Source: Bacillota bacterium (GTDB lineage: Bacteria; Bacillota; Clostridia; Lachnospirales; Bianqueaceae). From it: a stretch of DNA of 22,562 nt. The stretch lies in the NCBI GenBank assembly GCA_017467985.1, contig JAFUJY010000283.1, forward strand, positions 1 through 22,562. Direction: 5' to 3'. Each line of letters opens with the position of its first letter. Positions within the stretch are counted from its first letter, which is position 1. The translations under genes and the position numbers were made by a program. Of the stretch, positions 1 through 5,757 are shown piece after piece. The notes under the pieces were generated by a model. It was not told the DNA's origin, did not search any database, and saw only the letters and a program-made list of their open reading frames with translations.

Positions 1-469
1 ACTGATCACCATCCGTAATGGTAATGTGAAGATGCCCGAGAAGTATCCCAAGCCCTATGCCGAGAAGTTGCTGATGCTGAAGGAAGGTCAGATGTCTCCC
101 ATGCATTTCCACTGGAACAAGATGGAAGATATTATCAACCGCGGCGGCGGTAATGTATTTATTACCGTGTATAATTCCACCGAAGATGGGGAATTTGCAG
201 ACACTCCCGTAACCGTTCATATGGATGGCCGTACCTTTGAGGTTCCTGCCGGTTCCAAGGTGAAACTGACTCCCGGCGAGAGCATTACCATTATGCCCTA
301 TATGTATCATGATTTCTGGGTAGAGGATGGTTGCGGCGACGTATTGCTGGGTGAGGTTTCCATGTGTAACGACGATGAAAACGACAATCGTTTCTACGAG
401 CCCATTGGTCGCTTCCCTGCAATCGAAGAGGACGAGCCTGCATATAGACTGCTGTGTACCGAACTGTAA
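1..469 (+). CDS. D-lyxose isomerase, 5'-truncated by window edge
   Basis: Cupin-fold sugar isomerase that interconverts D-lyxose and D-xylulose (or a related aldose/ketose pair) in the cytoplasm. The frame is open from base 2, and the first visible residues (LITIRNGN, then YPKPYAEKLL) match the middle of this family, so the roughly 70 N-terminal residues lie outside the window. The GTG at 26 is internal and has no ribosome binding site. The metal-binding region is visible as MHFHWNKMED (two His and a Glu), followed by the conserved INRGGGN and a further His in MYHDFW. About 155 codons are seen; full-length members are about 225 residues. A MazG-like gene starts 15 bp downstream, probably in the same transcript. 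The family call is firm; the exact sugar in vivo is inferred. Confidence 0.88.
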   Translation, partial: LITIRNGNVKMPEKYPKPYAEKLLMLKEGQMSPMHFHWNKMEDIINRGGGNVFITVYNSTEDGEFADTPVTVHMDGRTFEVPAGSKVKLTPGESITIMPYMYHDFWVEDGCGDVLLGEVSMCNDDENDNRFYEPIGRFPAIEEDEPAYRLLCTEL

Positions 470-484
470 AATAGGAGTATAATA

Positions 485-859
485 ATGGAAAGTGGTAAAG
501 TTTATAATAAATTAGTACGGGATCGCATTCCCGAGATTATGGAGCGTCAGGGGATGAAGACGCTGGTGCGCTATTTAGATGATAAAGAATACATGCATGT
601 ACTTCATGAGAAACTGAAGGAAGAAGTGGATGAATATATGCATGGACGTAATATGGGTGAATTGGCCGATGTGCTTGAGGTCATTCATGCCATCATCATT
701 GCCAGAGGCTTGACCATCGAAGAGGTGGAAAAGCTGCGCCTGGCTAAGGCGCAGTCCAATGGAGCCTTCTTTGATCGTGTTTTCCTGGAGCGAGTGTTAA
801 CCGATCAGGAGGCTGAGGTGCTGAAAGAGACCCAGGAGGATATCAATCTGCAGTACTAA
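485..859 (+). CDS. MazG-like / phosphoribosyl-ATP pyrophosphohydrolase-like NTP pyrophosphatase
   Basis: Small all-alpha NTP pyrophosphatase of the MazG/HisE superfamily (124 aa), probably hydrolysing a nucleoside triphosphate or a modified nucleotide to the monophosphate and pyrophosphate. The N-terminus carries the family signature NKLVRDRIPEI (residues 8-18). The magnesium-binding acidic residues are present as EExxE at 46-50 and ExxD at 59-62 (ELAD). It starts at ATG 485 with GGAG at 474-477, spacing 7. No his genes are nearby, so a house-cleaning role is more likely than histidine synthesis; the true substrate cannot be read from sequence. It probably shares a transcript with the lyxose isomerase gene. 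Confidence 0.85.
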   Translation: MESGKVYNKLVRDRIPEIMERQGMKTLVRYLDDKEYMHVLHEKLKEEVDEYMHGRNMGELADVLEVIHAIIIARGLTIEEVEKLRLAKAQSNGAFFDRVFLERVLTDQEAEVLKETQEDINLQY

Positions 860-873
860 TTTTGCGAAAACTA

Positions 874-902
874 TTGCACGAAACCCATTTCTGGAGTATA
901 AT
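874..902 (+). promoter_or_regulatory. Candidate sigma-A promoter for ECF S component gene
   Basis: TTGCAC at 874-879 and a perfect TATAAT at 897-902 are separated by 17 bp. The -35 box matches consensus only in TTG, so this rests mainly on the -10 and the spacing. It would give an RNA start near 909 and a leader of about 78 nt, which holds a small TCACT/AGTGA hairpin (919-933) before the AGGAGG at 971-976. Confidence 0.5.
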
Positions 903-986
903 AACCATGCGTTGTATTTCACTATAGCAGTGATCTGGTGAGAATCGGACATTGACTCGAAAGCAACAGCAGGAGGACAATTTTAT

Positions 987-1607
987 ATGCGGAAAAATGT
1001 TTCGGCAAAGACTAGCAGGATGGTACAGTTGACCATACTTGCGGCAATCGTGTTGTTGATGGCCTTTACCCCCTTTGGGTATTTGCAGTTCGGTGCGATG
1101 AAGATTACATTTTTGATGATCCCCGTGGTCATTGGTGCAATCATTCTGGGCCCCTCTGCAGGTGCAGTTTTGGGCGGTATCTTTGGCGCAACCAGCTTCG
1201 TTCAGTGCTTTGGTATGGACTGGTTTGGCACCACACTCATGGGCATCAACCCCATATACACATTCATTATGTGTATGGTTCCCCGTATACTGATGGGGTG
1301 GCTGTGCGGCCTGATCTTCAAGGGTCTTGTAAAGGTGGATAAGACGAAGCACAAGATGGCATCCTATACCATCACCAGCCTGTGCGGTGCTCTGCTCAAT
1401 ACGCTGTTCTTCATGACAGCGCTGATTGTGATGTTTGGACAGAGCCAGTTTATTCTGGACATGCAGGGTGAGATGAACATTTTTGCCTTTGTAGTTGCCT
1501 TTGTAGGTTTGCAGGGTGCAATTGAGGCAGCGGTGTGCTTTATTGTTGCGGCAGCTATCAGTAAGGTATTGGATGTGGCATTAAGAAGACAATTTAGATT
1601 TGAGTAA
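987..1607 (+). CDS. ECF transporter S component, probably pantothenate-type
   Basis: Integral membrane substrate-binding (S) component of an energy-coupling factor vitamin transporter, 206 aa with about six hydrophobic segments. After a short basic N-terminus come a first membrane segment and the stretch ITFLMIPVVIGAI, then GPSAGAVLGGIFG, which is the typical layout of PanT-like S components. No ATPase or T component is encoded here, so it would share the general ECF module encoded elsewhere. The gene is followed directly by coaX, which phosphorylates pantothenate; this context is the main reason to prefer pantothenate over folate or another vitamin. ATG 987 is preceded by AGGAGG at 971-976. 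A terminator hairpin follows the stop. The S-component call is good; the substrate is inferred. Confidence 0.8.
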   Translation: MRKNVSAKTSRMVQLTILAAIVLLMAFTPFGYLQFGAMKITFLMIPVVIGAIILGPSAGAVLGGIFGATSFVQCFGMDWFGTTLMGINPIYTFIMCMVPRILMGWLCGLIFKGLVKVDKTKHKMASYTITSLCGALLNTLFFMTALIVMFGQSQFILDMQGEMNIFAFVVAFVGLQGAIEAAVCFIVAAAISKVLDVALRRQFRFE

Positions 1608-1617
1608 GTAATATTAA

Positions 1618-1643
1618 GGCGGCGGAGGATATCTGCCGCTTTT
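1618..1643 (+). terminator. Weak rho-independent terminator or attenuator between ECF gene and coaX
   Basis: GCGGCGGA (1619-1626) pairs with TCTGCCGC (1632-1639) across a five-base loop, giving an eight-pair stem with one G-U pair, followed by only four T. The short T run suggests partial read-through, so coaX may still be expressed from the upstream promoter; no separate coaX promoter is evident. Confidence 0.5.
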
Positions 1644-1666
1644 GCAATTAAAAAGGAGTGACGAGT

Positions 1667-2434
1667 ATGATTTTTGCGATCGATGTGGGCAATACCCATT
1701 TGGTGACCGGTTGTCTGGATGAAAAAGGAGCCCATTATATGGGAAGATTTGAGACGGATGTAAAGGCCACGGCGGAGGAGTATGCCATTAAGTTCAAGAC
1801 CTGGCTGGACATTAACGAGGTGGATCCCAAGACGCTGGAAGGCGGCATTATTTCCACCGTTGTTCCGCCGCTGATCTCCACCTTGACCCGGGCAGTGTAT
1901 TATCTGACGGGTAAGACACCCTTGGTCATCGGTCCCGGTGTGCGTACGGGGTTGAACATTAAGATTGACAATCCTGCCCAGTTGGGTGCGGATATGGTGA
2001 CCGGAGCGGTGGCCTCTTTGGCAAAATATCCTACTCCCCAGGTTGTATTTGATTTGGGAACAGCTACCACGGCTTCCGTTATTGATAAAAGCGGCGCATT
2101 TCGAGGCGTTGTGATTCTGCCCGGTGTGCGTACCGGTTTGGCAGCCCTTTCCAATAATACTTCCCAGCTGCCCCATATCGACTTGACAGCGCCCAAGCAT
2201 GTGATTGGAACCAATACCATCGACAGTATGCGTTCCGGCAGCGTGTTTGGGACTGCTGCCATGATGGATGGTATCGCCCAGCGAGTGGAGGAAGAGTTGG
2301 GTGAGGAGGCAACGCTGATCGCCACCGGCGGTCTGGCATCCTCCATCATACCCCATTGTAAGCGTCAGTTTATTTTGGATGAATCATTATTGTTGGATGG
2401 ATTGTGGTTGATTTATAAAAAGAATCAGGGATAA
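1667..2434 (+). CDS. coaX: Type III pantothenate kinase
   Basis: Catalyses ATP-dependent phosphorylation of pantothenate, the first step of coenzyme A synthesis, in the cytoplasm. The 255-aa protein has the ASKHA-fold phosphate loop DVGNT (residues 6-10), the GAD motif with likely catalytic Asp109, the second phosphate motif DLGTATT, and the conserved ILPGVRTGLAAL followed by TSQLP. Length is normal for CoaX. A GTG at 1658 is in frame but lies inside the AAGGAG ribosome binding site (1653-1658); ATG 1667 has proper spacing of 8 and gives the family's normal start MIFAIDVGNT. It pairs functionally with the upstream S component. A long perfect hairpin follows the stop codon. Confidence 0.93.
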   Translation: MIFAIDVGNTHLVTGCLDEKGAHYMGRFETDVKATAEEYAIKFKTWLDINEVDPKTLEGGIISTVVPPLISTLTRAVYYLTGKTPLVIGPGVRTGLNIKIDNPAQLGADMVTGAVASLAKYPTPQVVFDLGTATTASVIDKSGAFRGVVILPGVRTGLAALSNNTSQLPHIDLTAPKHVIGTNTIDSMRSGSVFGTAAMMDGIAQRVEEELGEEATLIATGGLASSIIPHCKRQFILDESLLLDGLWLIYKKNQG

Positions 2435-2442
2435 GGAGTCTT

Positions 2443-2475
2443 GGTGTGAAAAACAAGTTTTTCACACCCCGTTTT
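2443..2475 (+). terminator. Long perfect hairpin after coaX
   Basis: GGTGTGAAAAAC (2443-2454) and GTTTTTCACACC (2457-2468) are exact reverse complements separated by two bases, followed by CCG and four T. The stem is strong but the T run is displaced by three bases, so it is a probable rather than textbook terminator. Confidence 0.65.
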
Positions 2476-2565
2476 GCGGCTTTCGCCACTGTGAGCAGCG
2501 GCGATTTTGCTTCACAAAACCAGCCTCAATTCCGGGAGAAAGGGGGCTTTCGCTAGGCGAAAGCT
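2476..2565 (+). promoter_or_regulatory. Structured leader with alternative hairpins upstream of SNF2 gene
   Basis: Several pairings compete here. TCGCC (2483-2487) pairs with GGCGA (2500-2504), with inner CTG/CAG pairs. GTGAGCA (2491-2497) can instead pair with TGCTTCAC (2508-2514 plus flank) with one bulge. GCTTTCGC (2546-2553) pairs perfectly with GCGAAAGC (2557-2564) just before the start codon, while GCTTTCGCC (2479-2487) is an exact nine-base complement of 2556-2564. The last hairpin occupies the space where a ribosome binding site would be expected for ATG 2578. No known riboswitch is recognised. No good promoter is visible in this interval. Confidence 0.45.
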
Positions 2566-2577
2566 ATGGTGATATGA

Positions 2578-5505
2578 ATGGACGAAGAAGTAAGAGCAGG
2601 CGAGGAACTTGCCCAAGAAGCGGTAACATCTGAATATGGCAGAGAAATGCTGCGCTCTTATGCTCTGAAAGAAAGTGTCCGATATTTTCAGGGGAAAAGC
2701 GCGGATAAAGTAGAATTGATGCCGGTGCTTCATCTGGATGGCAGGGAACCGTCGGTGGAGTTTCGCATCGGTATCACATCTAAATATGTGCTGAAGGATG
2801 TGGCGGAGTTTGTGCGTCAGTTCGCTCGGCACGCTCGTGTCAGTTATGGTAAAAAATTAGAGTTTTTGCATGATCGTAGTGCCTTTAGTAAAGAAAGTCT
2901 GCCGGTGCTGGATTATGTTCTGCGGGTGGTGGGCGAGTTGGAGCGCCTGCAGAGCCCGATTTTGGAACTGCCGGAAAATCGTCGTCGGCTGCCGCTGACA
3001 CCCAGGTTTTTGGAGGACTTGATGACCATCATGGATGGCAAAGTGATGCTGGTACAGATGGGACATCCAAGAGAATTTTTTGTAACTTCCGAAGATCCTC
3101 GCCTGGAGGTGGAAATCCGTCGCCTTGAGGGCGGTGTAAGTATCCAGACCGAGTTCTTTCGCTTGGCGGAGGGGGTTGGCCGCCTGATCGTGGAGCAGGG
3201 CAATTGCCTGTACCGATGCAGCGAAGAATATAGTGATGACTGCGGAGCTTTTTTGCGTCAATGTGCCCAGGCGCCGGAGCAGGAAATGTTCATTGCAGAA
3301 AAAGACCTGGCGGTGCTGGGTGTTTCTGTGCTACCCATTTTGCAGAGTTATTGTGAAGTGCACATGGAAGAGGGGCTGCTCACGGAGTTTATGCCCGAGG
3401 CAGCCCAGGTGAAGATTTTTATCGAGCCGGGGCGGATGGAGACCATGCTGTGCCGGATCGAAACGGAATATGGTGAAAAAGTATATAATATTTTTGACCC
3501 GGTTAAGCTGGGAGATACCTATCGGGATGTGGCCAAAGAGTCTGCGGCTATGCGGGCAGTGCGTCAATATTTTCCGGAGGTGTATCGTAAAGAACGGCGT
3601 TTTGGTCTGAGTACGGATGAAGAATTATTTGCTTTCCTGGAAGAGGGGCAGGATGTACTGTCCCAGGTGGGAGAGGTGTGGATGTCTGAGGACTTGCGCA
3701 AGCTGCGTATCAGTAAACCGCCCCGGGTTAGTGCGGGAGTATCGGTGAAGAGTGATCTGCTGAGTCTGACAATCACCTCCGATGAGCTGCCTTACGAGGA
3801 GTTGGGACGGCTGCTGGACAGCTATCGACTGAAGAAACGGTTCTTCCGTCTGCAGAATGGCCAGTTTATCCGACTGGAGGATAACTCCTTGTCGGCGATT
3901 TCTGAGCTGTTGGATGGTTTGCACCTAACCGGCAAAGAACTGCAGGAAGATGAAATTCTGCTGCCCAGATATCGGGCGGCCTATCTGGATGCGGTGCTTC
4001 GAGGCACCGGTGAAGGGGTGCAGATGAACCGTGACCAGGAGTTTCGTGCCCTGGTGCGTCGTACAAAGTCCGTGGAAGATGGTGAGTATGATGTGCCCCA
4101 GCGAGCCCAGGAATTCCTGCGGGCTTATCAGAAGGTGGGATATCAGTGGATGCGCACACTGGATTCCATGGGATTTGGCGGAATCTTGGCGGATGATATG
4201 GGTCTTGGTAAAACCATTCAGGTGATTGCCTTGATGATGTCCTATCGATTGGAAGAGCCTCAGAGGACGGACCCCAGTTTGATTGTGTGTCCCGCATCAC
4301 TGATTTATAACTGGCAAAGTGAGTTTGACCGCTTTGCGCCGGAACTGCATAAGGTGGTCATCGCCGGCAGTGCGCCGGAACGGGAACAACAGCTGCAGGA
4401 TGCCTGGCAAATTCCGGGATGCGTGATCATCACGTCTTATGATCTTTTGAAACGAGATCTTTCCTTATATAAGGAGCATGTGTTCCGCTATCAGATTCTG
4501 GATGAAGCTCAGATGATAAAAAACCATTTGACCCAGGCGGCAAAGTCGGTGAAAAAGATTCAGGCGGTGAGCCGGTTTGCATTGACCGGTACACCCATTG
4601 AGAACCGCTTAAGCGAACTATGGAGTATTTTTGATTATCTCATGCCGGGCATGCTCTATAGTTATCCTAAGTTCCAGAAGGAATTTGAATCACCCATTGT
4701 AAAGAATGCAGATGAACGAATTGCAGAACGTCTGCGCCGGATGATTCGTCCCTTTATCCTGCGCCGTCTGAAGACGGATGTTCTAAAGGAACTGCCGGAT
4801 AAAAACGAGATTACGGTTTACGCAGGTATGGAAACGGAGCAGAGGCGCTTGTACGATGCCAGTGTTTATCAGCTGAAATCCTCCTTGGGCGGCGGTGAAA
4901 ACGACATGGGCAAGCTACAGATATTGGCACAGCTCATGCGTCTGCGCCAGATTTGCTGTGATCCGGCTCTGATTTATGAAAATTACACCAAGGGATCGGC
5001 CAAGTTGGATGCCTGCCTGCAGCTGCTGCAGGAGGCCACAGGAGGCGGCCATAAAGTTTTGCTGTTCTCCCAGTTTACCAGCATGCTGGAGATCCTGGCT
5101 CGGGAGCTGGAAAAGCAAAACATTTCCTATTATATATTGGATGGTTCTGTGAAGAAAGAGAAGAGAGCAGAGATGGTGCGGGACTTCCATGTGGACGATA
5201 CCCAGGTGTTCCTGATCTCGCTAAAGGCAGGGGGAACCGGTCTGAATCTGACAGCGGCGGACATCGTCATTCATTATGACCCGTGGTGGAACCTGGCAGC
5301 CCAGAACCAGGCCACGGATCGGGCGTACCGTATCGGTCAGAAGAACAAGGTGACAGTATTTAAGTTGATTGCCAAGGATACCATCGAAGAAAAGATCCTG
5401 AAAATGCAGGAAAGCAAGCAAATGCTGTCAAAACAGGTGATTTCTGAGGAACAATTCAGTATTGATTTTCTTTCCAGTCAAATGTTGGAAGAGATATTAC
5501 AGTAA
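2578..5505 (+). CDS. SNF2-family DEAD/DEAH helicase without SWIM domain
   Basis: Swi2/Snf2-type ATP-dependent DNA translocase of 975 aa, cytoplasmic. Roughly residues 1-500 resemble the bacterial SNF2-associated region. The helicase core follows, with motif I DDMGLGKT (539-546), motif II DEAQ (642-645), motif III LTGTP (about 668-672), the conserved LRRLKTDVL, then the C-terminal lobe with AGGTGLNL (884-891) and motif VI DRAYRIGQ (914-921). All ATPase residues are intact. Many Firmicute homologues have an N-terminal SWIM zinc finger (CxC...CxH) and reach about 1,050-1,100 residues; none is seen here. The start is forced: an in-frame TGA ends at 2577, one base before ATG 2578. The only Shine-Dalgarno-like sequence is a weak GGTG at 2568-2571 right after a hairpin. 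No restriction, methylase or other defence genes flank it, so a housekeeping or repair-type role is more likely than a defence system. The substrate is unknown. Confidence 0.9.
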   Translation: MDEEVRAGEELAQEAVTSEYGREMLRSYALKESVRYFQGKSADKVELMPVLHLDGREPSVEFRIGITSKYVLKDVAEFVRQFARHARVSYGKKLEFLHDRSAFSKESLPVLDYVLRVVGELERLQSPILELPENRRRLPLTPRFLEDLMTIMDGKVMLVQMGHPREFFVTSEDPRLEVEIRRLEGGVSIQTEFFRLAEGVGRLIVEQGNCLYRCSEEYSDDCGAFLRQCAQAPEQEMFIAEKDLAVLGVSVLPILQSYCEVHMEEGLLTEFMPEAAQVKIFIEPGRMETMLCRIETEYGEKVYNIFDPVKLGDTYRDVAKESAAMRAVRQYFPEVYRKERRFGLSTDEELFAFLEEGQDVLSQVGEVWMSEDLRKLRISKPPRVSAGVSVKSDLLSLTITSDELPYEELGRLLDSYRLKKRFFRLQNGQFIRLEDNSLSAISELLDGLHLTGKELQEDEILLPRYRAAYLDAVLRGTGEGVQMNRDQEFRALVRRTKSVEDGEYDVPQRAQEFLRAYQKVGYQWMRTLDSMGFGGILADDMGLGKTIQVIALMMSYRLEEPQRTDPSLIVCPASLIYNWQSEFDRFAPELHKVVIAGSAPEREQQLQDAWQIPGCVIITSYDLLKRDLSLYKEHVFRYQILDEAQMIKNHLTQAAKSVKKIQAVSRFALTGTPIENRLSELWSIFDYLMPGMLYSYPKFQKEFESPIVKNADERIAERLRRMIRPFILRRLKTDVLKELPDKNEITVYAGMETEQRRLYDASVYQLKSSLGGGENDMGKLQILAQLMRLRQICCDPALIYENYTKGSAKLDACLQLLQEATGGGHKVLLFSQFTSMLEILARELEKQNISYYILDGSVKKEKRAEMVRDFHVDDTQVFLISLKAGGTGLNLTAADIVIHYDPWWNLAAQNQATDRAYRIGQKNKVTVFKLIAKDTIEEKILKMQESKQMLSKQVISEEQFSIDFLSSQMLEEILQ

Positions 5506-5526
5506 AAACGAAAAAGATTCGAAGGA

Positions 5527-5568
5527 TTTGCAGGTTTTTGGTGAAATGCTGCAAAATATTTTATTTTG
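5527..5568 (+). terminator. Candidate terminator after SNF2 gene
   Basis: TTTGCAG (5527-5533) pairs with CTGCAAA (5549-5555), followed by a T-rich tract ATATTTTATTTTG. The 15-base loop is large and the tract is interrupted by A, so efficiency is uncertain. Confidence 0.45.
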
Positions 5569-5623
5569 TCGTGTTTTGTAAGGAATTATGACGAATCCTC
5601 GAATAAAAAGTGAATAATTTCTA

Positions 5624-5651
5624 TTGACAAACTGCAAAATGGTGGTATAAT
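5624..5651 (+). promoter_or_regulatory. Strong sigma-A promoter of the peptide transporter operon
   Basis: Perfect TTGACA (5624-5629) and perfect TATAAT (5646-5651) are separated by 16 bp. RNA would start near 5658 and give a leader of about 100 nt before the lipoprotein gene. Strength fits the highly biased codon use of that gene. Confidence 0.85.
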
Positions 5652-5686
5652 AGGAATATCCTATGTCCATTGTGGCTAATAGGAAT
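5648..5686 (+). promoter_or_regulatory. Palindrome and direct repeat at transcription start (possible operator)
   Basis: ATAGGAATATCCTAT (5650-5664) is a perfect inverted repeat with a three-base centre that overlaps the end of the -10 box and the expected start site. The ten-base string TAATAGGAAT occurs at 5648-5657 and again at 5677-5686, both preceded by a GTGG a few bases upstream. The placement suits a repressor site, but no regulator gene is present in the window. Confidence 0.4.
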
Positions 5687-5717
5687 CGCATAAAAGAAAC
5701 ATGATGCGAAAAACGGG

Positions 5718-5734
5718 TCCGACAACAAGTCGGA
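5718..5734 (+). other. 5' leader stem-loop before lipoprotein gene
   Basis: TCCGAC (5718-5723) pairs with GTCGGA (5729-5734) around the loop AACAA, eight bases before a strong AAAGGAGG (5742-5749). It may protect the mRNA 5' region; it does not cover the ribosome binding site. Confidence 0.4.
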
Positions 5735-5757
5735 TACTATTAAAGGAGGAAAATTTT

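Noticed and set aside
26..469. Complete small cupin gene starting at GTG 26
   Set aside because: The frame is open upstream and the preceding residues LITIRNGN match the D-lyxose isomerase family, so the gene is cut by the window edge.
907..927. Six-codon upstream reading frame (MRCISL) preceded by GGAG in the ECF leader
   Set aside because: The GGAG overlaps the probable -10 region, so the expected transcript starts at or after the ATG and would lack the ribosome binding site.
890..986. Possible tetrahydrofolate riboswitch before the ECF gene
   Set aside because: Only a short GAG/CTC closing pair and GGTGA resemble it; the conserved inner motifs are missing.
2578..5505. SNF2 gene as part of a defence system
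   Set aside because: No nuclease, methylase, phospholipase or other defence partner lies beside it; neighbours are coaX and a peptide transporter.
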